In this document: positions 9,416 through 19,815 of the stretch, one piece after another
Numbering within the stretch: the first letter of the stretch is position 1
Layout: the number at the start of each line of letters is the position of its first letter
Source: an uncultured Verrucomicrobiota bacterium
GTDB lineage: Bacteria > Verrucomicrobiota > Verrucomicrobiae > Opitutales > Opitutaceae
Reading direction: 5' to 3'
DNA: 25,628 nucleotides
Assembly: GCA_946482165.1 (NCBI GenBank)
Contig: CAMLQS010000024.1
Location: forward strand, 1 to 25,628
The notes under the pieces: generated by a model
The model's input: the letters and a program-made list of their open reading frames with translations, nothing else
The model's database searches: none
Told to the model about the DNA's origin: nothing
Translations under genes and position numbers: made by a program

Positions 9416-10012
9416 TCAGATCAAACCCTTCGTGCTCGGCACCTGATCGGCGGAGCGCGGATCGATTTTCACCGCCGCGTCCAGAGCGCGCGCGAGGGCC
9501 TTGAAGATCGCCTCGGCGACGTGATGCGGCTCCTCCCCGTAGTCCAGCTTCACGTGGAGGTTGCACGCGAGGGCGTTGCTGAAGGCGCGGCAAAACTCCT
9601 TCACGAGGATGAGATTGAAATCGCGCACATACATCGTCGGCGCGATGACGTCGTAAGCCAGCGCGGCGCGTCCCGAAAGATCCACCACGACTCGCGCCAG
9701 CGCCTCGTCCATCGGCACGTAGAAAAAGCCATAGCGCACGATGCCGCGCTTGTCCCCGAGCGCCTGTTTGAACGCCTCTCCGAGCACGATGCCCACATCC
9801 TCGACCGTGTGATGGTAATCCACCGCGACATCCCCCACGCAGGTCACGTCGAGATCGAAGTGCCCGTGCTTCGCGAACAGCGTGAGCATGTGATCAAAGA
9901 ACGGCACGCCCGTTCCGATGTTGGAACGACCGGCGCCGTCGACGGCAAGGCGGAGCTTGATGTCGGTCTCGGCGGTTTTTCGAGCGATGGAAGCGGTGCG
10001 AACGGCGGGCAT
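9416..10012 (-). CDS. hisB: Imidazoleglycerol-phosphate dehydratase HisB
   Basis: Catalyses the dehydration of imidazole glycerol phosphate to imidazole acetol phosphate in histidine biosynthesis. It is the monofunctional form, 198 residues from the chosen start, with no fused histidinol-phosphatase domain. The paired metal-binding motifs are intact: FFDHML (His41), [11 protein letters not shown] (His67, His68, Glu71), and the second-half repeat [18 protein letters not shown] (His163, His164, Glu167). The open frame extends to an ATG at 10057, but the 15 extra residues are not family-like; starting at 10012 places [12 protein letters not shown] at the usual distance from the N-terminus. Neither ATG has a clear ribosome-binding site. 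It is the first gene of the minus-strand block and is divergent from the sensor kinase at 10245. Confidence 0.95.
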   Translation of the reverse strand: MPAVRTASIARKTAETDIKLRLAVDGAGRSNIGTGVPFFDHMLTLFAKHGHFDLDVTCVGDVAVDYHHTVEDVGIVLGEAFKQALGDKRGIVRYGFFYVPMDEALARVVVDLSGRAALAYDVIAPTMYVRDFNLILVKEFCRAFSNALACNLHVKLDYGEEPHHVAEAIFKALARALDAAVKIDPRSADQVPSTKGLI

Positions 10013-10244
10013 GGCGAAAGAAACGGCAATCTCACGGTCCGACCGGAGTAAATACAAGCCCCCGCATCGGCCTTTCCTGCCGCGACCGGTTGCGCGGGCG
10101 TCGGTGCTTTCTTTGAGTCCCGCTTCGCGGGAGAGGCCTCCCGGTGGAATGCGTCCCTTGCCGCAAGCGGGGCCGTAGTCTCACGAATCCTGTTAAATCC
10201 CCTCGCCCCTTGCGCGGCCGCCCCTAGGGTCGCAACCCTACCCC
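10013..10244. promoter_or_regulatory. Divergent intergenic region between hisB and the hybrid sensor kinase
   Basis: This 232-base spacer must contain promoters for both directions, but no convincing -35/-10 pair was found. It holds short inverted repeats: TCCCGC/GCGGGA (10118-10123 with 10127-10132) and TAGGGT/ACCCTA just before the kinase start. It has no open frame that looks coding. Confidence 0.4.
10225..10240 (+). promoter_or_regulatory. Hairpin abutting the sensor-kinase start codon
   Basis: TAGGGT (10225-10230) and ACCCTA (10235-10240) form a 6-bp stem with a CGCA loop that ends four bases before the ATG at 10245. It occupies the place where a ribosome-binding site would lie, and no Shine-Dalgarno sequence is present. 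It could affect initiation or serve as a protein-binding palindrome; chance occurrence is possible. Confidence 0.3.
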
Positions 10245-13763
<3,519 letters not shown>

Positions 13764-13863
13764 TTCCTCCCCGCCGCCTGAGCGACCCGCGCGAAGCCGG
13801 GCCGCCGGCCTCCGGTTTCCGGGCAAGCTTGCCGGCCTTCGGCGCCCGCGCACCCTTCGCCGG

Positions 13864-15150
13864 ATGAACCCCGTTCGTTGCATCGCGTTCGCCCCGCCTC
13901 GCGCCAGGCGCTGGATCTTCATCGGCGCCAGCCTGCTGGCCGGCCTCCCGGGCCCGCTTTGGTCCGCGGAACTTCCCCTCTCCGCCGATCTGCCCGCCGC
14001 CGGTTTCTCCCCCGCCCGGATCGAGCGCGTCCGAACGCTGATCGAAGACGCCGCCACCCGCGGCGACTTCGCCGGCGCCGCCTGGATCGTTCTCCGCGAT
14101 GGCGAGGTCGTCTCGCGCGGCGCCGCCGGATACCGCGATCTCGCCGCCAAGGCGCCGATGCGCGAGGACAGCGTCTTCGCCATCGCTTCGATGACGAAGA
14201 TCATCACCTCCGTCACCGCGCTCACGCTGCTCGAGGAAGGTCGCTTCAACCTCGACGATCCCGTTTCGGACTACCTTCCCGAGTTCAAAAATCTCCAGGT
14301 CTTCGCCGGCGGCACCGCCGAGGCGCCCGAGCTCGTCCCCGCCAAACAAGCCCTCACAATCCGCCATCTGCTCACCCACAGCTCGGGTTTCACCTACGGC
14401 ATCTTCGACAGCGATCCGTGGCGCACCCTCTACGAACGCGAAGACCTTTGGTCGGCCCCCTCTCTCCGCGACTTCGCCTCCCGCGCCGCCCGTCTACCGC
14501 TTAAACACGAGCCGGGCGCCGCCTGGACCTATGGAATAAGCACGGACCTGCTCGGCGCGCTCATCGAACAAGTCACCGGCCAGACGCTGGGCGAAGCCAT
14601 GCAGGGCCGCGTCTTCGGCCCGCTCGGCATGACCGGCACCAGCCTCGGCCACCGCGCCGATCTCGATCTCCGCCTCGCCAAGCTCTACGAGCGCTCCGGC
14701 GACAAGCTCGCCGAGATCCCAAACCCGCTCGAAAACATGCTCGGGCGGATCCCGAGCGGCGGGGCCGGCGCCTTCTCGACCGTCGGCGACTACGCGCGCT
14801 TCGCGCAGATGCTCGCGAACGGCGGCCGGCTCGAGGACACGCGCATCCTCGGGCGAAAGACGGTCGAGCTCATGACGGGCGACCAGATCGCGAAGCTCGA
14901 TCCCGCCTTGTCGAACCGCTGGGGTCCGCCCGGCTTCGGGCTCGGCGTGCGCGTGCGCCTCGCCACCGACCGCGCCGAGACGCTGGGCTCCCCCGGCATG
15001 TATGGATGGGAAGGATACACCGGCACCCTGGTCCGCATCGATCCGGAGGAGCGCCTCGTGCTCGTGCTGATGCTCCAGCACCGTCCTTACAACGACCGGG
15101 GCATTTTCGAGAAATTCACCAACGTGGTCTACCAGTCGCTTGTCGACTGA
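13864..15150 (+). CDS. Secreted serine hydrolase of the beta-lactamase/penicillin-binding-protein-like family
   Basis: A 428-residue exported protein with a signal peptide (hydrophobic core near IFIGASLLAGLPG, predicted cleavage after about Ala35). The class C/esterase-type catalytic signature is complete: SMTK (Ser109, Lys112) and Tyr223 in TYGIS. HLLTHSSGFTYGI and, near the C-terminus, a YGWEGYTGT segment (residues 380-388) stand where beta-lactamases carry KTG. The last motif resembles the WxG of EstB-type esterases more than KTG. Such proteins act as esterases, D-aminopeptidases or carboxypeptidases on small or cell-wall substrates; antibiotic resistance should not be inferred. The gene follows the sensor kinase by 100 bases on the same strand. 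That gap contains the perfect palindrome GGCAAGCTTGCC (13822-13833). There is no Shine-Dalgarno sequence before the ATG. Confidence 0.92.
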   Translation: MNPVRCIAFAPPRARRWIFIGASLLAGLPGPLWSAELPLSADLPAAGFSPARIERVRTLIEDAATRGDFAGAAWIVLRDGEVVSRGAAGYRDLAAKAPMREDSVFAIASMTKIITSVTALTLLEEGRFNLDDPVSDYLPEFKNLQVFAGGTAEAPELVPAKQALTIRHLLTHSSGFTYGIFDSDPWRTLYEREDLWSAPSLRDFASRAARLPLKHEPGAAWTYGISTDLLGALIEQVTGQTLGEAMQGRVFGPLGMTGTSLGHRADLDLRLAKLYERSGDKLAEIPNPLENMLGRIPSGGAGAFSTVGDYARFAQMLANGGRLEDTRILGRKTVELMTGDQIAKLDPALSNRWGPPGFGLGVRVRLATDRAETLGSPGMYGWEGYTGTLVRIDPEERLVLVLMLQHRPYNDRGIFEKFTNVVYQSLVD

Positions 15151-15198
15151 TCCCGGACGGCCCGCGGCATCCACGCGCCCGCCCTTCGCCCGTGCGCA

Positions 15199-15639
15199 TT
15201 ATCGCCCGGCGAACCAGCGCTCCCGCCAGCTCCGCAATGTTTCCACAAAGCCCGCCAGGCCGGTCGGCTTCACCACGTAATCGCTCGCGCCGAGCCGCAT
15301 CGCGTCGTTCCGATCGCGTTCCTGATTGGAAAGGCTCAGAATCAAAACGGGAAGATTGGCAAACCGAGGCTGCGCGCGCACCCACTCCAAGACTTCGAGG
15401 CCCGTGCAGCCCGGCATCGACAAATCCAGCAGCACGAGCGCCGGGAACGGGTGGCTCTCCCGGTCCGCGAAGCGACCTTCGCCCGAGAGATACGCCTTCG
15501 CCGCGTAGCCGTCCTCGACTATGCGCAGGCTTGGCTCGAGTCCCGCGCGCTTCCAGCAGGCCTGCATGAGCAAGGCGTCGTTTTCGTCGTTTTCGGCATA
15601 GAGCACGAGGGCGGGACGTGGCGTGGAGAACGAAGTCAT
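15199..15639 (-). CDS. Single-domain response regulator (Rcp1-like)
   Basis: A 146-residue stand-alone receiver domain with no output domain. The phospho-acceptor is Asp72 in ALVLLDLSMPGCTGLEVLEW, the switch Ser is Ser102 in VLILSLS, and the conserved Lys is Lys124 in ASDYVVKPTG. The acidic pocket at the N-terminus reads YAENDEND, where relatives usually have ED; one Asp appears to be Asn17, which could weaken magnesium binding. The frame continues upstream, but the ATG at 15637-15639 overlaps the stop of the kinase remnant (ATGA arrangement), and family alignment supports it. In the Rcp1-like family such regulators pair with the kinase encoded immediately upstream. Here that partner survives only as a fragment, so signalling must use another kinase or the gene may be decaying. 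Confidence 0.88.
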   Translation of the reverse strand: MTSFSTPRPALVLYAENDENDALLMQACWKRAGLEPSLRIVEDGYAAKAYLSGEGRFADRESHPFPALVLLDLSMPGCTGLEVLEWVRAQPRFANLPVLILSLSNQERDRNDAMRLGASDYVVKPTGLAGFVETLRSWRERWFAGR

Positions 15640-15881
15640 GAGGCGAGCGTGAGTTCGAGGCAGAATCGGCTGCCTTTTCCCGGTTCGGAACAGAAATCGG
15701 CCGAGCCGCCCATGCGCTCCATCGCCCGCCACACCATGGCGGGGCCGATGCCGACGCCGTTGTCGGGCTCGGCCAACCGCGCGCGTTCTCCCTGCGTCCC
15801 GGCGAAGACCTCCGCGCGCGGTCGCACCCCGGGCTCAACGAATTTCACGGCGTTGGACATCAGGTTCGACACACACTGCAT
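15636..15881 (-). pseudogene. Remnant of a sensor histidine kinase ATPase domain with an internal deletion
   Basis: The 81 codons encode only the C-terminal ATP-binding part of a histidine kinase: the N box (CVSNLMSNAVKFVEPG), then DNGVGIGPAMVWRAMERMGG, then SEPGKGSRFCLEL at the end. In intact relatives the G1 box (DNGxGI) and the G2 box (GxGIGLAxVRRA) are separated by roughly 30 residues that include the F box. Here they are joined through a shared GIG, so the ATP lid is missing. Upstream of the N box the same frame continues but shows no HisKA, PAS or GAF sequence. The gene is therefore both 5'-truncated and internally deleted. Its TGA overlaps the response regulator's ATG, preserving the ancestral kinase-regulator operon order. 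It cannot be a working kinase. Confidence 0.8.
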
Positions 15882-16076
15882 CGGCCCGCCTCGTTGCCAA
15901 GCACGCGGGGGAAAGGCCCCCGCACGGCCGTGCGAGCGGTTCCGCCTGCCGGTCCGATGCCCCCGCGCAAGATGAGACGGGGTAAACCAACTCGCTAAAT
16001 TCCGAAGCTGGTTTAGGCACTGACCTCCGAATAGGCCGATCCTCCGGGTGCTCCCGGCGCTCCACCCCCCGAAGCG
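15882..16076. other. Breakpoint-flanking spacer with strong hairpin, no gene seen
   Basis: This spacer lies between the point where kinase homology stops and the candidate promoter of the sugar transferase. A perfect 7-bp GC stem, GCGGGGG/CCCCCGC (15905-15911 with 15917-15923, loop AAAGG), is followed by the palindrome GCACGGCCGTGC (15922-15933). No kinase remnant could be read in either of the two minus-strand frames I examined. The segment may mark the rearrangement that truncated the kinase. Confidence 0.4.
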
Positions 16077-16105
16077 TTTACTCTTTTATTACAGGCCTGT
16101 TTACT
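16077..16105 (+). promoter_or_regulatory. Candidate promoter of the sugar transferase, with repeated hexamer and palindrome
   Basis: Two identical TTTACT hexamers (16077-16082 and 16100-16105) are separated by exactly 17 bases. They match the -35 consensus in four positions and the -10 consensus in four positions. Between them lies the perfect palindrome ACAGGCCTGT (16091-16100), a possible operator. A start site near 16112 would give a leader of only about 13 bases before the ATG at 16125, in keeping with the absent Shine-Dalgarno sequence. The AT-rich patch stands out against the GC-rich background. Confidence 0.35.
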
Positions 16106-16124
16106 CAAAGCTCCACCACTCTCA

Positions 16125-17477
16125 ATGAAGCACAGTCGCCGCCTTTCCATCGCGCTCCTTTTGGGCGACGTCGCGAGCGTGTTTCTGGCTTTCAACGCTG
16201 TCGCCGCCATGCGCGGCTTGCCGACGCCTTACTCGATTCTCGACTGGTCCTTGCTCGTGCCGGTGGCGCTCGTGCTGGCCGCGCTCGCGCTGATCGACGG
16301 CTATTCCTCGCGCACCGATTTCCTCTCGCTCGACTACGCCAGCCAGCATGTGCTGGCCGTGCTCGCCGCCGCCATCGGCACCGTGCTGGTGACCTACGTC
16401 GTGTTCACCGAAGGTTTCTCGCTCCAGCAAAGTCGTATCGTCGCGGCCTTCTCGTTCCTGCTTATAGCCCCGCTCGGACTCGGTCTCCGGAGACTGCTGG
16501 CCCTTCGCCGCGCCGTCGTCCTGCGTCACCACGCGGTCGTCTTTGTCGGCGATCTCGACAGCGCCGAGACCTTCACGGCGGAGTGCGCCCGCGTCGGGTT
16601 CAACCGCCAGATCGTCCACGCCGTGGCGGGCGCGGCCGATTCCGCGCCCGGGTTGCGCGCCTTGCCCGCCATCCTCGACGATATCGAATCCGGGCAGATT
16701 CAAGCCGAGGCGATCATCCTCCGCGAGTCCTCCCGCGAGCTGGCCCCCGGCCTTCCCCAGCGCCTGGTCCAGCTCCATTTTGCCGGCGTCCCCACCTACA
16801 CCCTCGAGCGCTTTCACGAGGCGGTCTGGCGCAAGATCCCGCTCTACCGCATCAACCAGACCTGGCTCTTCCAGGAGGGCTTTTCGCTCGCGCGCGAACC
16901 CTTCTTCGAGCGCGCAAAACGCGTGTCCGACGTCGCGCTCGCGTTGGTCGTGCTCGCCTTCAGCGCCCCTTTGCTCGCCTTGGCCGCCATCGCCGTGCTC
17001 ATCGACGACGGCGGACCGGTGTTCTTCCGCCAGACCCGGGTCGGGCGGCACCGCCGGCCCTTCACCCTGTTCAAGCTCCGCACCATGCGCGTCGCGCAGG
17101 ACGGCGCCCGCTACACCGCCAAGGGCGACAAGCGCATCACCCGCATCGGCCACTTCCTCCGGGCCTCCCGGCTGGACGAGCTTCCCCAGCTATGGAACGT
17201 GCTCAAGGGGGACATGAGCATGATCGGCCCCCGCGCCGAATGGGACCTCCTCGTCGCCGACTACGAGAAGCGGATCCCCTGCTACCATTTCCGCCACCTC
17301 GTGCGGCCCGGCATCACCGGCTGGGCCCAGGTCAACTACCCCTACGGCGCGAACCTGGACGACACCCTGCGGAAACTGGAATACGATCTGTATTATATCC
17401 GAAACTACAGCTTCCGCCTGGACGCCGCCATCGTCATGAAGACCGTCCACGTGATGCTCTTCGGCAAAGGCCGGTGA
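16125..17477 (+). CDS. Polyprenyl-phosphate sugar-1-phosphate transferase (exopolysaccharide initiating enzyme)
   Basis: A 450-residue polytopic membrane enzyme that transfers a sugar-1-phosphate from a nucleotide sugar to undecaprenyl phosphate, the first step of exopolysaccharide or O-antigen assembly. It has four or five N-terminal membrane helices (about residues 8-125) and a Rossmann-like central domain (VVFVGDLDSAETF onward). The catalytic bacterial sugar transferase domain starts at FERAKRVSD (260-269) with its membrane hairpin. That domain contains FFRQTRVGRHRRPFTLFKLR, the catalytic Asp351-Glu352 in SRLDELPQLWNVLKGDMS, IGPRAEW, and HLVRPGITGWAQVNYPYG. The length is normal for the long form of the family. 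Sugar specificity cannot be read. No glycosyltransferase, Wzx, Wzy or Wza gene is adjacent, so it is an orphan initiator here. Confidence 0.94.
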   Translation: MKHSRRLSIALLLGDVASVFLAFNAVAAMRGLPTPYSILDWSLLVPVALVLAALALIDGYSSRTDFLSLDYASQHVLAVLAAAIGTVLVTYVVFTEGFSLQQSRIVAAFSFLLIAPLGLGLRRLLALRRAVVLRHHAVVFVGDLDSAETFTAECARVGFNRQIVHAVAGAADSAPGLRALPAILDDIESGQIQAEAIILRESSRELAPGLPQRLVQLHFAGVPTYTLERFHEAVWRKIPLYRINQTWLFQEGFSLAREPFFERAKRVSDVALALVVLAFSAPLLALAAIAVLIDDGGPVFFRQTRVGRHRRPFTLFKLRTMRVAQDGARYTAKGDKRITRIGHFLRASRLDELPQLWNVLKGDMSMIGPRAEWDLLVADYEKRIPCYHFRHLVRPGITGWAQVNYPYGANLDDTLRKLEYDLYYIRNYSFRLDAAIVMKTVHVMLFGKGR

Positions 17478-17490
17478 TCCCGTCGGCGCC

Positions 17491-18459
17491 TCACCGCGGC
17501 GCAAGCACCGCGACCACCGGGAAATGGTCGCTCGCCCAGCCGCCGCCCTCCGACGCGCGCGGGCGCTCCACCCGGCAGTCGCGCGCCGTCCAGCCGTCCC
17601 CGCGCATAAAAACGTAGTCGATGCGCGCATACGGTCCCCGGGCGCGCCAGGCGTTGAAGGTTCCGCCCCCGTCCCTTCGCGCCGCGGCGCCCGCCTCCGT
17701 CCAAAGATCGCGCCAGCCCCGCGCCGCCCGCAGCGCCGCGACCGCCGGCCCTTCCGCGGCCTCGTTGAAATCGCCAAGCAGCAGCACCGGCCCGTCCCAA
17801 GCCTCCGCGCGACGCCGCGCGAGATCCAGCCCGCGCCGACGCGCCTCCGGCGCGGCGTTGTCGAGGTGCGCGTTGTAGACCCGCAACCTCCTCCCGCTCC
17901 CGCGCTCCCTTAACTCCGCCCAGGTGCAGATGCGCGGCAGCGTGGCGCCCCAGCTCCGCGAGCCCGGCTTCTCCGGCGCGTCCGACAACCAAAAGGTGCC
18001 CGACTCCACCTTTTCGAATCGCTCCCGCCGAAACAGCACCGGGCAGGCCTCGCCTTCATCCGGATCGCGCTCCCGGCCCCGCGCCACCACCTCGAAGGCG
18101 GGCAACCGCCTTCGCAGATCGGTCAGCTGCCCCTCGAGCGCTTCCTGCAAACCCGCGATGTCGGCGGTGGCGTCGATCACCGCCGCCACCGCCTCGCGCC
18201 GCGCCTCCCAACGGTTCCCCCCGTCGCGCGGTTCGGCGTAGCGAATGTTGAAAGTCATCACGCGCAGCTCCGCCGATTTGGCGAATTCCGCGGCCGCCGC
18301 CGTCGTCGTCGCCATCGCGCGCTCGTCCGCGGCGGACAGGGACCCGCCCGTGACGAATGCCAACGCAAACGAACCCGCCAGGCTGGCGCAAAGAACGTCC
18401 AGCGCGTGTCCCGGCCGGCTACGACCGTCCCTGCCTGAACACGTATGGAGCGGATGCAT
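17491..18459 (-). CDS. Secreted endonuclease/exonuclease/phosphatase (EEP) family protein
   Basis: A 322-residue protein from the chosen start, probably exported. An N-terminal Arg-containing stretch is followed by a hydrophobic segment (LCASLAGSFALAFVTGGSLSA) ending near Ala44. The EEP-fold active-site residues are all visible: Asn71 in VMTFNIRY, Glu106 in IAGLQEAL, His198 in VYNAHLDN, Asp230 and Asn232 in LLLGDFNEA, Asp281 in RIDYVF, and Asp311-His312 in ASDHFPVVAVL. Members include nucleases, sphingomyelinases and inositol phosphatases; this sequence most resembles the secreted 'metal-dependent hydrolase' group, with no substrate assigned. The frame extends 12 codons further upstream to another ATG; 18459 gives the more compact signal peptide. 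It ends 13 bases from the convergent sugar transferase. Confidence 0.9.
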   Translation of the reverse strand: MHPLHTCSGRDGRSRPGHALDVLCASLAGSFALAFVTGGSLSAADERAMATTTAAAAEFAKSAELRVMTFNIRYAEPRDGGNRWEARREAVAAVIDATADIAGLQEALEGQLTDLRRRLPAFEVVARGRERDPDEGEACPVLFRRERFEKVESGTFWLSDAPEKPGSRSWGATLPRICTWAELRERGSGRRLRVYNAHLDNAAPEARRRGLDLARRRAEAWDGPVLLLGDFNEAAEGPAVAALRAARGWRDLWTEAGAAARRDGGGTFNAWRARGPYARIDYVFMRGDGWTARDCRVERPRASEGGGWASDHFPVVAVLAPR

Positions 18460-18571
18460 GCCCCCCAAGCCTGCGCTCCGCAAACGGTGGCGCAACTCCC
18501 TGGCTGCGGCGTCACCGAATCTTTCGACTAGTCCGCGAGCCGATTTTCCCAGACCCTGCGCCGCTCACGCC

Positions 18572-19753
18572 ATGTCCACCGCCCTCGCCCAACGCGCCGC
18601 GCACATCATTTCCCAGGTTTCGCCCGAAGAACCGGCCGACGCCGTCCTGCGCCGCGAGGTCGGTTCGAACCGCGAACTCGAGTCGCACGAGAAACGCGCG
18701 CTCACCGGCGCCGTTTTCGGCTATTACCGCTGGTTGCGCTGGCTCGAGGAGTCGCGCGCCCTGCCCCAGCGGGTGCTTGCCGCGATCGACCTCCAGCGCC
18801 GTTTCGACGCCGATCCGGCCGCGATCAAAGCCGAGGCCCTGGTGGCGCGCACCATTCCCGAATGGGCCCTCGCCGCCATCGATTTTCCCTCGCCCGAGGC
18901 CCGCCTCGCCTGCCTGCGCCAGCTCCAGCGCCCCCCCACGCTCTGGATCCGCCCGCAGCGCGAATTCGCCGCCTCCGTCGTCCGCGCGCTGCGCCACGCC
19001 ACGCCCGCCGATCTCAGACATTCAGGTCTCAGCTTTCAGCCCTCAGCCCTCGCCGCCGTCACGGCGGCCCGCTACACCGGCCCGAGCGATCTCTTCAAAA
19101 GCGAGGAATTCAAAAAAGGCCTCTTCGAAATCCAAGACCTCTCCTCGCAGCTCGTCGGCCACGCCTGCGCCCCCTTGTCCACCGAGACTTGGTGGGACGC
19201 CTGCTGCGGTGAAGGCGGCAAGACCCTTCACCTCTCGGACCTGATGAACAACAAGGGCGTCATCTGGGCCTCCGACCGCCACACCGGCCGTCTCGCCAAC
19301 ATGCGCAAACGCGCCGCCCGCGCGCAGGCCTTCAATTTCCGCCAAGTCACCTGGAACGGCGGCCCCTTCCTGCCCACGAAAACCAAGTTCGACGGCATCC
19401 TCGTCGACGCCCCCTGCTCCGGAGTCGGCACCTGGCAGCGCAACCCCCACGCGCGCTGGACCCTCACGGAGCAGGACGTGAAGGAGCTCGCCGAGATCCA
19501 GCTCCAGTTGCTCGAAAACACGCACAAGGCCCTCAAGCCCGGCGGCCGCCTCGTCTTCGCCGTCTGCACGATCACGCGAGCCGAGACGACCGACATCGTG
19601 AAGGCCTTCAGTGCCGCACACCCCGAACTCGAGCCCGTCCCGCTCCCCGGCCTCCCCAACAACGCCGGCCTGCCGACCGGCACCTTCCTCTGGCCCCACG
19701 AACTCGACGCCAACGGCATGTTCCTCGCCTCCTGGCGTCGAAAAGCTTCGTAA
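18572..19753 (+). CDS. RsmB/NSUN-family RNA (cytosine-5) methyltransferase
   Basis: A 393-residue S-adenosylmethionine-dependent RNA m5C methyltransferase. The N-terminal part (about residues 1-140) resembles the helical RNA-binding/NusB-like region of RsmB-type enzymes. The catalytic domain has motif I as WWDACCGEGGKTLHLSDLM (Asp209 onward), motif IV DAPCSGVGTW with Cys282, and motif VI VFAVCTITRAE with Cys332, so both conserved cysteines are present. The motif I variant CCGEGGKT differs from the common CAxPGGKT. The frame is open upstream to 18245, but homology begins at MSTALAQRAAHII, so the ATG at 18572 is preferred. The exact rRNA target is not determinable. Residues 149-159 are encoded by a heptanucleotide repeat lying between the two domains. 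Confidence 0.92.
   Translation: MSTALAQRAAHIISQVSPEEPADAVLRREVGSNRELESHEKRALTGAVFGYYRWLRWLEESRALPQRVLAAIDLQRRFDADPAAIKAEALVARTIPEWALAAIDFPSPEARLACLRQLQRPPTLWIRPQREFAASVVRALRHATPADLRHSGLSFQPSALAAVTAARYTGPSDLFKSEEFKKGLFEIQDLSSQLVGHACAPLSTETWWDACCGEGGKTLHLSDLMNNKGVIWASDRHTGRLANMRKRAARAQAFNFRQVTWNGGPFLPTKTKFDGILVDAPCSGVGTWQRNPHARWTLTEQDVKELAEIQLQLLENTHKALKPGGRLVFAVCTITRAETTDIVKAFSAAHPELEPVPLPGLPNNAGLPTGTFLWPHELDANGMFLASWRRKAS
19022..19049 (+). repeat. Heptanucleotide tandem repeat (TCAGNNN x4) inside the methyltransferase gene
   Basis: Four consecutive 7-base units: TCAGGTC, TCAGCTT, TCAGCCC, TCAGCCC. A further TCAG occurs just upstream (19013). Because 7 is not a multiple of 3, gain or loss of one unit would shift the reading frame at residue 149-159. 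Similar TCAG-based heptamers occur, as I recall, as dispersed short repeats in bacterial genomes, so this may be an inserted repeat cluster tolerated in a linker. Confidence 0.7.
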
Positions 19754-19815
19754 AAGCAGCCGTAAGCCGCGGTCAGCCAAGGGCCAGCTTGACGAATAGG
19801 TGATTTACCCCACGC

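Noticed and set aside
13864..15150. Calling the serine hydrolase an AmpC-type antibiotic-resistance beta-lactamase
   Set aside because: SxxK and Tyr are shared by the whole esterase/peptidase superfamily, and the KTG motif is not present.
15905..15950. Resemblance of the hairpin and GAGCGGTTC to the 3' half of a group II intron domain V
   Set aside because: The 5' half with the AGC catalytic triad is absent, and no reverse transcriptase or domain VI could be found.
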